In this document: one piece after another, positions 16,405-24,549 of the stretch
Layout of the letters: the number at the start of each line of letters is the position of its first letter
Position numbering within the stretch: position 1 is the first letter of the stretch
Assembly (NCBI GenBank): GCA_024235315.1
Contig: JACKMP010000003.1
Location: 62,001-126,000, forward strand
Reading direction: 5' to 3'
Length of the DNA stretch: 64,000 bases
Source of the DNA: Chromatiaceae bacterium
GTDB taxonomy: Bacteria > Pseudomonadota > Gammaproteobacteria > Chromatiales > Chromatiaceae
Translations under genes and position numbers: made by a program
The notes under the pieces: model-generated
The model's database searches: none
Seen by the model: only the letters and a program-made list of their open reading frames with translations
What the model was told of the DNA's origin: nothing

Positions 16405-17012
16405 ACGGCGATCCCAAGCAGGAACAGCGCACCGCTGAGCATCTCTGTGTCCCCCATATCGATCGCCTCGGTGCAGGATGTCACCCCGAGCAACCCGGCG
16501 ATCGCACCACCGATACGAAATCCACGCTGCCTGCCCGTGCCCCAGCTGGTCAGCGCCTCTTTCCAAGACACGTTGCCGGACGACCGTTTCACCGGGCTGC
16601 CCGGGCTCGGCGGCTCGTTCAGGATTGACCGGATACGGTTGGCCAGCAGCTCAAAGCCCGGATGTGTGACGCCCGGCCGCCAGTCACTCAGGTTGACCGC
16701 CTGCAGGCGTTTGAACTCGAACGGAATGCTTTCATTCGGGATATCGTCGATGATCACCGTCGCGACGATATTGCGATCCGCACCTGCAGCCGCTTCGGTA
16801 TGTACCCAGCGTGACCGGATGGAGCGCTGCGACCACAAAACCACGACGCATTGCGCCCCCTTCACCGCCGCCTCGATGACCTGCGCATAATCCATCCCCG
16901 GCGGAATCTGCTTGTCCCACCAGACAGACCAACCCTGGTCCTCGAAGGCACCCGCAAGACGTCGCGCGAATTCCGTATCCTCACTGGCGTAACTGATGAA
17001 AATCTGACCCAC
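16371..17012 (-). CDS. TIR-domain protein with C-terminal membrane helices
   Basis: A 213-residue protein. Residues 1-135 form a TIR domain: strand A QIFISYASED, the loop GWSVWWDKQIPPG, strand VVVLWS, and SRWVHTEA, in which E73 aligns with the catalytic glutamate of NAD-cleaving TIRs (compare WVHKE in SARM1). After a Pro/Ser linker (about 136-150) two hydrophobic segments follow (about 169-185 and 191-209), so the enzyme would be tethered to the membrane. Start is GTG at 17012 with GGAAAGAGG just upstream; longer frames have no family sequence. It overlaps the DUF4231 gene by 34 bases and has its own palindromic upstream site. Likely an NADase effector or sensor of a defence module; activity is inferred. 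Confidence 0.85.
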   Translation of the reverse strand: MGQIFISYASEDTEFARRLAGAFEDQGWSVWWDKQIPPGMDYAQVIEAAVKGAQCVVVLWSQRSIRSRWVHTEAAAGADRNIVATVIIDDIPNESIPFEFKRLQAVNLSDWRPGVTHPGFELLANRIRSILNEPPSPGSPVKRSSGNVSWKEALTSWGTGRQRGFRIGGAIAGLLGVTSCTEAIDMGDTEMLSGALFLLGIAVWLIHLGRKPS

Positions 17013-17070
17013 GTTACCTCTTTCCCATGACTGCGGATGATGCCTGCCACCCCTGCCTGATGGAAAAATA

Positions 17071-17095
17071 GCATGTACCCGGGTACTGAACATGC
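17071..17095. promoter_or_regulatory. palindromic operator-like site upstream of the TIR module
   Basis: A perfect 12-bp palindrome GTACCCGGGTAC (17075-17086) sits within a wider inverted repeat GCATGT...ACATGC (17071-17076 and 17090-17095). It lies 60-80 bases upstream of the TIR start codon and downstream of the grxD terminator, where the module's promoter must be. Next to it on the minus strand is a possible -10 TATTTT. No regulator gene is adjacent. Confidence 0.5.
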
Positions 17096-17105
17096 GCGCA
17101 AACGA

Positions 17106-17128
17106 AAAGGCGACCCAAGGCCGCCTTT
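17106..17128 (-). terminator. terminator after grxD
   Basis: Seven-bp stem AAAGGCG with its complement CGCCTTT and a nine-base loop. On the minus strand it is followed by TTTTCGTTT. It lies 27 bases after the grxD stop and insulates the TIR module from grxD transcription. Confidence 0.7.
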
Positions 17129-17154
17129 CACCGGGACACGCAGTTCGGGGGCAA

Positions 17155-17496
17155 TCAGCTGTCGGCAGATTCCGCCGGCCACTTCCTGGCCGCTTCGCTG
17201 ACTGCCTTCTTGAGGTCGCCACTGGCGTGCATTTCCAGGGTGATATCGCAGCCGCCGATCAGCTCGCCATCGATATACACCTGCGGAAACGTCGGCCAGT
17301 CGGCGAAACGCGGCAGGTTTTCGAAGATCTCCGGATCCGCCAGGACATTGACGTACGCAAACCTCTCGCCACAATCCTGCAACGCAGCCGCCGCGCGCGA
17401 CGAAAAGCCACACTGCGGGAACTGCGGCGTTCCCTTCATATAGATGATGATCGGGTTGTTCTCAACCTGCTCTTTGATTCTTTCCAGCACGTCCAT
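17155..17496 (-). CDS. grxD: monothiol glutaredoxin, Grx4 family
   Basis: CGFS-type glutaredoxin that binds a bridging [2Fe-2S] cluster with glutathione and delivers or stores Fe-S clusters. It has 113 residues with the active-site block MKGTPQFPQCGFSSRA (C29), the TVP-equivalent loop WPTFPQVYIDGELIGGCD, and an N-terminus IKEQVENNPIIIYMKG typical of GrxD. It is monocistronic, followed by a terminator. Confidence 0.96.
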   Translation of the reverse strand: MDVLERIKEQVENNPIIIYMKGTPQFPQCGFSSRAAAALQDCGERFAYVNVLADPEIFENLPRFADWPTFPQVYIDGELIGGCDITLEMHASGDLKKAVSEAARKWPAESADS

Positions 17497-17622
17497 TTCA
17501 GTACCTCTTGTTCGGTATCGACCGGCCCACTCACAGCCAGGCGGGCACGCGTCATGTTGATTCAGGTGCGCCTAGTCTAGCAGCAGCAAAAACCGATAAC
17601 CCCGACACTTTGCGGGCAATAG

Positions 17623-19401
17623 TCAGGCCCTGCCATCGACGTTGCGCTGCAGCCAGAACTCCAGCAGCGCCAGGTGCCAGAGTTTGCTGCCCATGATGCG
17701 CGTATGGTGCATCTCCGGCGCCGCCAGCAGGCTGTCGACATAGCTGCGGTCGAACAGCCTGCGCTCGCGACAGGCCTGCGAGTCAAGAATGCCGCGCATG
17801 AACTCGAGGAACGAACCGCGCACGTACTTGAGCGCCGGCATCGGGAAGTAGCCCTTGGGTCGGTCGATCACCGCATCCGGCACGATGCCGCGCGCGATGC
17901 GTTTCAACAGGTGTTTGCCATCCGACTGCAGCTTGAGCCCGGCCGGACAGCGTGCGGCGACCTCCACCAGGTGGTGATCGAGAAACGGCACGCGCGCCTC
18001 CAGCCCCCAGGCCATCGTCATGTTGTCGACGCGCTTGACCGGGTCGTCGACGATCAGCGTCGTCACGTCGAGTTTGAGCACCGCATCGAGGAAATCATCC
18101 GACAGGGCATCGTCGAGGCGGCGCGCGATAAACTCGCCGGTGTGGTCTGCACCGCGATAGGGCGGTGTCACCATGCGCAGGAATTCCGGGTGATCACGAT
18201 CAAAATAGTGCTGCCGAAAGCGTTCCAGACGCGAGCCTTCGCGCTCGGCCGCCATCCGCGGATACCAGAAATAGCCCCCGAACACCTCGTCTGCACCCTG
18301 GCCCGACTGCACCACCTTGATCGACTTGGACACCTGCTCTGACAGTAGGTAGAAAGCGACCGCATCCTGCCCGAACATCGGCTCCGCCATCGCATCGACT
18401 GCCTCGGGCAGGCGCTCGAGCACCTGATCGTTGGGTACCAGGAACTTGTGGTGAATCGGCCGGTAGCGCTCGACCACCTGGTCGGAAAACTCGAATTCGC
18501 TGCCCTTCTCCTCCGGCTGATCCTCGAATCCGACCGAGAAGGTATGAAAATCACGAACGCCGATCTCGGCCAGCAACGCCACCAGCAGGCTCGAGTCGAG
18601 CCCGCCGGACAGCAGCACACCGACCGGCACGTCGGCTACGTCGTTGCGCTTGCGCACCGCGGCCAACAGCGCCTCGTGGGTCGCATCCACCCACTCCTGC
18701 TCGCTGCGCGGCTGTGCAGGACGGGTGGCGTCGAGGTCCCAGTAACGTCGCTGCGTCTGCCGGCCATTCGCATCCAGCTGCAGACTGTGCGCCGGCTCGA
18801 GCTTGCGGATTCCGCGCAGGATCGTGTGCGGCGCCGGGATCACTGCATGCAACGTGTACTGGAAATGCAGTCCGACCGGGTCGATCGCCGTGTCGATGCC
18901 CCCACCATCCAGCAGCGCCTGGGTGTTGGAGGCGAAACGAAAGCGGCTGTCGTCCAGCGCATAGTAGAAAGGTTTGATGCCAAAACGGTCGCGTGCCGCG
19001 AACAGGCTTTGCCGTCGCCCGTCCCAGATCGCGAACGCAAACATCCCATGCAGGCGTGCAGGACAGTCCACGCCCCACTCACGATAGGCCTTCAGGATGA
19101 CCTCGGTATCGCCACCGGAGACAAAGACGTGCCCCCGCGCCTGCAGATCGGCACGCAGCTCGCGGTAGTTGTAGATGGCGCCGTTGAACACCAGGCTCAG
19201 TTCCGCGTCGACCATCGGCTGGTGCGAGCGGCTCGACAGATCGATGATCGACAGTCGCCGATGCCCCAGCGCAACGCTACCCGACTGCCAGATGCCGGCA
19301 TCGTCCGGTCCACGCCGCTGCAGCGCCGGCAGCATACTTTCGATCAGCCCGGCGGCAACCGGCGTCCCGTCGAGGCGCAACTCACCACAGATACCGCACA
19401 T
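17623..19401 (-). CDS. AsnB-type amidotransferase, likely N-acetylglutaminylglutamine amidotransferase
   Basis: A 592-residue two-domain glutamine amidotransferase. The N-terminal Ntn glutaminase domain begins MCGICGE (nucleophile C2) with RRGPDDAGIW and VFNGAIYNYRELR. The C-terminal ATP-pyrophosphatase domain has LLSGGLDSSLLVALLAE, VVQSGQGADEVFGGYFWYPRM and VKRVDNMTMAWGLEARVPFLDH. The LHAVIPAPHTILRGIRKLEP and GSKLWHLALLEFWLQ blocks resemble the family that makes the osmolyte N-acetylglutaminylglutamine amide more than classic AsnB. That family normally sits next to an ATP-grasp/GNAT synthetase; none is seen here. The start is one base after the hyuB stop, so the two are cotranscribed. Plain asparagine synthase is the alternative. 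Confidence 0.82.
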   Translation of the reverse strand: MCGICGELRLDGTPVAAGLIESMLPALQRRGPDDAGIWQSGSVALGHRRLSIIDLSSRSHQPMVDAELSLVFNGAIYNYRELRADLQARGHVFVSGGDTEVILKAYREWGVDCPARLHGMFAFAIWDGRRQSLFAARDRFGIKPFYYALDDSRFRFASNTQALLDGGGIDTAIDPVGLHFQYTLHAVIPAPHTILRGIRKLEPAHSLQLDANGRQTQRRYWDLDATRPAQPRSEQEWVDATHEALLAAVRKRNDVADVPVGVLLSGGLDSSLLVALLAEIGVRDFHTFSVGFEDQPEEKGSEFEFSDQVVERYRPIHHKFLVPNDQVLERLPEAVDAMAEPMFGQDAVAFYLLSEQVSKSIKVVQSGQGADEVFGGYFWYPRMAAEREGSRLERFRQHYFDRDHPEFLRMVTPPYRGADHTGEFIARRLDDALSDDFLDAVLKLDVTTLIVDDPVKRVDNMTMAWGLEARVPFLDHHLVEVAARCPAGLKLQSDGKHLLKRIARGIVPDAVIDRPKGYFPMPALKYVRGSFLEFMRGILDSQACRERRLFDRSYVDSLLAAPEMHHTRIMGSKLWHLALLEFWLQRNVDGRA

Positions 19402-19402
19402 C

Positions 19403-20953
19403 TCACTCGCCTCCAGGCGTCCTGAATCCCCAACCGCCCCCGCCCGGGGTCTCGATCCGCAGGCGGTCGCCGGCGTCCAGCTCACCCTCGCACTTGGAGG
19501 GCAGATCCCGGCCGTTCAGCCTGTTGACCCCCGGCCGGCCATCACCGCCCCCGGCTACACCCCAGGGTGCGTGCGACCGGCGCTCGGTCAGCAGCGTGAA
19601 ATGTGCCGGCGCCAGGAACTGAAATTCGCGCACCAGGCCGTCGCCGCCGCGCCGCGCACCATCACCGCCGGAACCGCGGCGCAGCCGATAACACGACACA
19701 CGCAACGGGAACCGACTCTCCAGCACCTCGACCGGGGTGTTCAGCGTGTTTGTCATATGGGTCTGAAGGCCATCCAGCCCACCGCCGTGGGCCCCGGCAC
19801 CCATGCCACCACCGATCGTCTCGTAGTAGTCCCAGGCGCCCTTCGGTCCGGTGCTGCCGACCGCCAGGTTGTTCATGCTGCCGTGACTGGCCGCCGGTAT
19901 GCGCAGCGGGATGGCCTGAGCCAGCGCGCCGAGGATCACATCGACCACACGCGTGCTGGTCTCGACGTTGCCGGCCGCCACCGCCGCCGGCTTGCGTGCG
20001 TTCAGCAGGCAGCCCTCCGGCGCATACAGCGCGATCGGCCTGAAAGCACCCGCACAGGCCGGGGTCTGGGGCGGCATCAGGCAGCGAAACACGTAATAGA
20101 CGGCTGCGGCCGCCACCGCGAGCGGACAATTCACGTTTCCCGGGACCTGCGCGGCCGTGCCGCTGAAATCCGCGACAACGCCCTGGTCGGAGACGGTCAA
20201 GGTGACCTCGATCGGGATATCCCGGTTTCCCTGGCCGTCGTCGTCGAGGCAATCGGAAAAGGCGTAGCGGCCCGACGGGATGTCGGCCAGTGCCGCCCTC
20301 GCCAGGCGCTCGGCGTAGTCGTTCAGCGCCACGATGCCTTGGCTGAACTCCGCAATGCCGTAACCGGCGACAAGCCCGCCCAGGCGCGACGCGCCGGCCC
20401 GGTTGGCCGCCAGCTGAGCGGCGAAATCACCCTCGGATTCGGCGCGGTTGCGGGTCGCCTGCGTCAGCCGCTGCATTACCTGCGGCAGCAAATGGTTGCC
20501 GCGCACCAGGTGCACCGGCTCAATCACCACACCTTCGTCATCGAGCCTGGCCGAGATCGGCATCGACCCCGGCGAAGCCGCGCCGATATCCGCATGGTGC
20601 GCGCGGTTGACCACGAACGCACAAAGCGTCTCGTCATGAAATACCGGTGCGATCACCGTGACATCGGGCAGGTGGGTGCCGCCGAGAAACGGGTCATTGA
20701 GGATCACCTGGTCTCCCGGACTCCAGGTGACGCGCGAGACGATGTCTCGCATCGCAAACGCCATGCTGCCCAGGTGCACCGGGATGTGAGCGGCCTGCGC
20801 GCACAGGGCACCATCGACATCGAACACCGCGCAGGAGAAGTCCAGGCGATCGCGGATATTGGGAGAAAATGCGGCGTTGCGCAGGACCAGCCCCATTTCG
20901 CCGCACACGGCATCAAGGCGACTGGCAAAGATATTCAGGCTGGCTGGAGTCAT
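19403..20953 (-). CDS. hydantoinase B / 5-oxoprolinase B-type subunit
   Basis: A 516-residue protein of the HyuB family. It shows the N-terminal RLDAVCGEMGLVLRNAAFSPNIRDRLDFSCAVFD, HIPVHLGSMAFAMRD, GDQVILNDPFLGGTHLPDVTVI and later GAHGGGLDG with a Gly-rich C-terminus. HyuB is the beta-type subunit of ATP-dependent N-methylhydantoinase, acetophenone carboxylase-like or 5-oxoprolinase enzymes and normally works with HyuA. No hyuA is adjacent: upstream is the divergent sodB and downstream an amidotransferase. The protein looks intact with its conserved glycines. Partner and substrate are therefore unknown. The start ATG 20953 has no strong ribosome site. Confidence 0.86.
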   Translation of the reverse strand: MTPASLNIFASRLDAVCGEMGLVLRNAAFSPNIRDRLDFSCAVFDVDGALCAQAAHIPVHLGSMAFAMRDIVSRVTWSPGDQVILNDPFLGGTHLPDVTVIAPVFHDETLCAFVVNRAHHADIGAASPGSMPISARLDDEGVVIEPVHLVRGNHLLPQVMQRLTQATRNRAESEGDFAAQLAANRAGASRLGGLVAGYGIAEFSQGIVALNDYAERLARAALADIPSGRYAFSDCLDDDGQGNRDIPIEVTLTVSDQGVVADFSGTAAQVPGNVNCPLAVAAAAVYYVFRCLMPPQTPACAGAFRPIALYAPEGCLLNARKPAAVAAGNVETSTRVVDVILGALAQAIPLRIPAASHGSMNNLAVGSTGPKGAWDYYETIGGGMGAGAHGGGLDGLQTHMTNTLNTPVEVLESRFPLRVSCYRLRRGSGGDGARRGGDGLVREFQFLAPAHFTLLTERRSHAPWGVAGGGDGRPGVNRLNGRDLPSKCEGELDAGDRLRIETPGGGGWGFRTPGGE

Positions 20954-21085
20954 GGACAGGGAAACGGCATCCGCCGCATGGCCGCGTTGATCCAGCTTAG
21001 GCTCAAACCGGGGTCAACTGCCACCCTGTCGGCGCGCCTGCCGGCCGGTTTTTCCACTTTTTTTACTTCCCCGGCAGAGACACGG

Positions 21086-21115
21086 TTGAAAGCCTCGTCC
21101 CGCAGTCCCTAGAAT
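21086..21115 (+). promoter_or_regulatory. sigma-70 promoter of sodB
   Basis: TTGAAA (21086-21091), an 18-base spacer and TAGAAT (21110-21115), each five of six to consensus. It lies 60 bases before the sodB ATG, which has AAGGAG at 21162-21167. A T-rich tract just upstream may act as an UP element. Confidence 0.7.
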
Positions 21116-21174
21116 CCCGGGCACCAGAACGCGGGACCTGGTTCCGCACATGACGAAAACCAAGGAGTTTTGAG

Positions 21175-21756
21175 ATGGCGCACGAACTACCCGCACTGCC
21201 TTATGCAATGAATGCCCTGGAACCTGTGATTTCGCAGGAGACGCTGGAGTTTCATTACGGCAAACACCACAACACCTATGTAACCAACCTGAACAACCTG
21301 GTTCCCGGCACCGAATTCGAGAACATGTCCCTTGAGGACATCATCATGAAATCGACTGGTGGGGTGTTCAACAATGCCGCCCAGGTCTGGAACCACACCT
21401 TCTACTGGAACTGCTTGAGCCCGAACGGCGGCGGCGCGCCGACCGGTGCCCTGGCGGACGCAATCAACAAAAGCTTCGGCTCTTTCGATGCCTTCAAGGA
21501 GGCCTTCAGCAAGTCGGCCGCCACCAACTTCGGATCTGGCTGGACCTGGCTGGTGAAGAACGCCGAGGGTGGCGTCGAAATCGTCAACACCTCCAATGCC
21601 GCAACGCCGATGACCGACGGCAAGACCGCTCTGCTGACGATCGACGTGTGGGAGCACGCCTACTACATCGACTACCGCAACGCGCGTCCGAAGTACCTCG
21701 AAGAGGTATGGAAGATCGTCAACTGGGACTTTGTCGCCAGCAATTTCGCCGGTTGA
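21175..21756 (+). CDS. sodB: superoxide dismutase, Fe type
   Basis: Cytoplasmic enzyme dismutating superoxide to hydrogen peroxide and oxygen. The 193 residues carry the metal ligands H27 (FHYGKHH), H74 (QVWNHTFYWN), D157 and H161 (DVWEHAYYIDY). Q70 in the AAQVWNH context and the overall length indicate the iron form rather than MnSOD. It is monocistronic, with its own promoter and a strong hairpin right after the stop. It is divergent from hyuB. Confidence 0.97.
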   Translation: MAHELPALPYAMNALEPVISQETLEFHYGKHHNTYVTNLNNLVPGTEFENMSLEDIIMKSTGGVFNNAAQVWNHTFYWNCLSPNGGGAPTGALADAINKSFGSFDAFKEAFSKSAATNFGSGWTWLVKNAEGGVEIVNTSNAATPMTDGKTALLTIDVWEHAYYIDYRNARPKYLEEVWKIVNWDFVASNFAG

Positions 21757-21763
21757 TCCCGAC

Positions 21764-21800
21764 GGTTGTGCGTCGTGACATGGCGTCACGATGCACAACC
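21764..21800 (+). terminator. strong hairpin after sodB (no T tract)
   Basis: Sixteen-bp stem (GGTTGTGCGTCGTGAC against GTCACGATGCACAACC, one G-U pair) with a five-base loop, beginning seven bases after the sodB stop. It is not followed by a T run on either strand, so it may stabilise the mRNA 3' end or act with Rho rather than be a classic intrinsic terminator. Confidence 0.6.
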
Positions 21801-21910
21801 TCGCTGAACCGGGTAACCACCGCGTTCCGCCTCGCCCACCCGAGCAGTGCCGCAGAGGGCACCAGGGTCGGTAGCGAGGGCCTCGCTTACGGTGCACGAG
21901 TACAACGGTT

Positions 21911-22990
21911 TCAGAGCGAATACTCGGCGTAGGGGCTGTCGACAGGCAGTCCCTGCACTGCCCACAACCGACCGCTGGCCGGCTGCATGATCGCAGCACC
22001 GCAGGTCTGCATGTCGAGCGGTGGTTCACCACGTACACAGATCACCGGATCGCGTGTCACTGCCATCAGCCCCTCGACGGTCAACGCACCCTCCGCCAGC
22101 AACGACTGCGCCCGCCCCAGGCGCGCTTCACTGGAGGCCTGTGAAGCGGCGGCGCGCGGACGGCAGCGCGTGACCGTTTCCGTCGTCAGGCAATGATTGC
22201 TGTGTACCAACGCCTGCGCACCGCAGCGGCTGACGGCGCAGTGGCCGGGCATCGCCTCGATGTTGATGCCACTGCCGTGGCGGTCGAACAGCTGGAAGTT
22301 GTGAGCCCCGACCAGGCGCGCCCCGGTGATGCAGGCCAGGGCGTCTTCGATATCGGTCTGCTGCAGCACCTTGCGCACCACGAACGGCCAGGTGACGCCG
22401 ACCTGACCCTCGGCACCGAGCAGGTTGTTTATACCGATGGCGATGCCGGCGTCGTTCATGCCGATCATGCCGATGCAGCCGGTAAGGCTGAAGGCCAGAA
22501 ATGCCGGGGCACCCGTTGGGCGGCCATGCAGCAACACGACGTAGGGCGCCGAGCTCGCATGCATGTCCCAGGTCTGACCGAAGAACCCCCGGCCGTCGGC
22601 GCTCAGGCTGTCAGGAACAATGAACGCAGTGCAGTCATCTTCCACGCGTGCGGTTTCTTTCGCCCCGCCGCCGCGTGCATAGACCAGGTCGATGAAATCG
22701 GTAAAGCCGTTGCAGATGATCAACTCCGCCACGCCCAGGCCGGTGACCTCGGCGATGCCGGCGATTTCATCCATCAGATCGGGCGCATAGGACTCGTGTT
22801 CACTGACGCAGTCCTGCGCCAGAGCCAGCACCTCATCACGTCCCAGTGAATGACCGGTCCACGCGGCACTGCCGGCGAGGGTAACCCGCTCCGCGGTGTA
22901 ACGGCGGATCTGTTCGCCGAGGGCTCGGCCGTGCGCCCTCCCCATCTCGCGCGGTGTTCCCTCGAGCAAGAGCAGGCGTGGTGTGCTCAT
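21911..22990 (-). CDS. C45 family Ntn-hydrolase (acyl-CoA:6-APA acyltransferase-like)
   Basis: A 359-residue Ntn-hydrolase of peptidase family C45. Members self-cleave before a cysteine that becomes the nucleophile; here VEDDCTAFIV places it at C120, after GGGAKETAR. Other family marks are GTPREMGRAHGRALGEQIR at the N-terminus, GQTWDMHAS, GMIGMNDAGIAIGINNL and HSNHCLTTE. Characterised relatives hydrolyse or transfer amide bonds (penicillin acyltransferase, N-acyl amino acid amidases). The ATG overlaps the stop of the upstream GabT-like gene by four bases (ATGA), so the two are tightly coupled and may handle the same amino compound. The substrate is unknown. Confidence 0.85.
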   Translation of the reverse strand: MSTPRLLLLEGTPREMGRAHGRALGEQIRRYTAERVTLAGSAAWTGHSLGRDEVLALAQDCVSEHESYAPDLMDEIAGIAEVTGLGVAELIICNGFTDFIDLVYARGGGAKETARVEDDCTAFIVPDSLSADGRGFFGQTWDMHASSAPYVVLLHGRPTGAPAFLAFSLTGCIGMIGMNDAGIAIGINNLLGAEGQVGVTWPFVVRKVLQQTDIEDALACITGARLVGAHNFQLFDRHGSGINIEAMPGHCAVSRCGAQALVHSNHCLTTETVTRCRPRAAASQASSEARLGRAQSLLAEGALTVEGLMAVTRDPVICVRGEPPLDMQTCGAAIMQPASGRLWAVQGLPVDSPYAEYSL

Positions 22991-24327
22991 ACGGCCCTGG
23001 CAGCGGTGACCGCCTCGGCCAGCACCGCCATACCCTCGTCGATCTGCTCGTCCTGGATCGTCAAGGCCGGCAGGAAACGCAGGCAGTTGCTGTACAGGCC
23101 GGCACGGATGGTGATCAACCCGCGCTTGAGGGTCTCGGCAGTAATCAGGTTGGTCAGCGCGGCATCCGGCTCGCGACTGACCGGGTCACGCACCAACTCG
23201 ATCGCCAGCATCGGGCCCAGGCCACGTACTTCGCCGATGACCTCAGGGTGCTCTGCCTGCAGCCGCTCGAGTTGACGACGAATGCGCTGACCGACCTCGA
23301 CCGCACGCGCCTGGAAGGCCGGTGAATCCAGCATGTCGATCGCCGCCAGTGACGCCGCACAGGCCACCGGGTTGCCGCTGTAGGTGCCACCCAGGCCGCC
23401 GGGATTGGGCGCATCCATGATCTCTGCACGACCGGTGACCGCCGCCAGCGGCATACCACCGGCGATCGACTTGCCGCTGACCAGCAGGTCCGGCACCAGA
23501 CCATAGTGCTCGACGGCGAACAGCCGGCCGGTACGCCCCATGCCGCACTGCACCTCGTCGGCCACGTAGAGCATGCCGTGCTCTGCACAACGCGCCCGCA
23601 GGTGGGCGGCGAAACGCGGTGGCAGGGGCAGGAAGCCGCCCTCGCCCTGCACGGTCTCCACCACCACGGCGGCCACCGCCTGCGGCGCCACCTGCGCGAT
23701 CAGCGCATGATCGAACTGGTCGATGCAGTACTGCACGTAGTCGTCTTCACTCATGCTGGCAGGGCGGCGGTAGGGATTGGGGAACGGCAGACGATAGATT
23801 TCGGGGGGGAACGGGCCAAAGCCGCTCTTGAACAGCGCGTACTTGCTGGTCATGCCGAGCGTCAGGTTGGTGCGGCCGTGATAGGCGCCCTCGAATACGA
23901 TCAGCGCATGCCGGCCGGTGTAGGCCCGCGCCACCTTGACCGCCGTCTCCACCGCCTCGGCGCCGCTGTTGAGCAAGGTGGTTTTCTTGGCGAAGTCGCC
24001 GGGGACGCAGGCATTGAGGCGCTCGCATACCTCGACATAGGGCGCATAGGTCGAGACGATCGAGCACATGTGGATCAGACGCCCTGCCTGGTCACGGATG
24101 GCATCGACCACCGCTGGCGGCGCATGACCAACCGCCAGGGTGCCGATTCCGCCGGCGAAATCGAGAAAGGTGTTGCCATCCACGTCAGTCACTGTGGCAC
24201 CGTCGCCGCTCGCCACGGCGATGCCGGTGAGACGGGCCGACCCGCGAGACACCGCCGCATCGCGTCGCGCAACAAGGGCCACACTGTTGGGTCCGGGCAC
24301 TTCCGTCACGAGCTTGATGGTCGACAT
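22987..24327 (-). CDS. gabT: class III aminotransferase, 4-aminobutyrate transaminase-like
   Basis: A 446-residue PLP enzyme of the omega-aminotransferase class. The PLP lysine is K286 (VSGKSIAGGMPL); VVVETVQGEGG and YVADEVQCGMGRTG hold the substrate and cofactor residues, and TLLNSGAEAVETAVKVARAYTGR and FEGAYHGRTNLTLGMTSK match GabT closely. It would move the omega-amino group of 4-aminobutyrate or a similar substrate to 2-oxoglutarate. The usual partner gabD is absent; instead it overlaps a C45 amidohydrolase by four bases, so the real substrate may be released by that enzyme. It is divergent from argD across 361 bases. Confidence 0.83.
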   Translation of the reverse strand: MSTIKLVTEVPGPNSVALVARRDAAVSRGSARLTGIAVASGDGATVTDVDGNTFLDFAGGIGTLAVGHAPPAVVDAIRDQAGRLIHMCSIVSTYAPYVEVCERLNACVPGDFAKKTTLLNSGAEAVETAVKVARAYTGRHALIVFEGAYHGRTNLTLGMTSKYALFKSGFGPFPPEIYRLPFPNPYRRPASMSEDDYVQYCIDQFDHALIAQVAPQAVAAVVVETVQGEGGFLPLPPRFAAHLRARCAEHGMLYVADEVQCGMGRTGRLFAVEHYGLVPDLLVSGKSIAGGMPLAAVTGRAEIMDAPNPGGLGGTYSGNPVACAASLAAIDMLDSPAFQARAVEVGQRIRRQLERLQAEHPEVIGEVRGLGPMLAIELVRDPVSREPDAALTNLITAETLKRGLITIRAGLYSNCLRFLPALTIQDEQIDEGMAVLAEAVTAARAV

Positions 24328-24549
24328 GCAGACACCTGTTGTGGGGTTTCAGAAATGCTGTTGTACACACAGTATGGTCCCATCGGCAAAGTTGCGTGAG
24401 GCGCCTCTGGGTAACCCGGCCACCGCCGACCACGATGCCCCGGCGACAGCGTCCAGCCACCAGCACCTGACCCGCCGTCGGCCCGGACGCACTCGGGTTT
24501 TCCCTTGCTGGCCGGGTACTTGTCATCGTCACAAACAGTTGGTAGTGTT

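Noticed and set aside
19175..21112. A 645-codon plus-strand open frame opposite hyuB and the amidotransferase.
   Set aside because: It spans two well-supported minus-strand genes and its protein is Arg/Gln/His-rich without domains.
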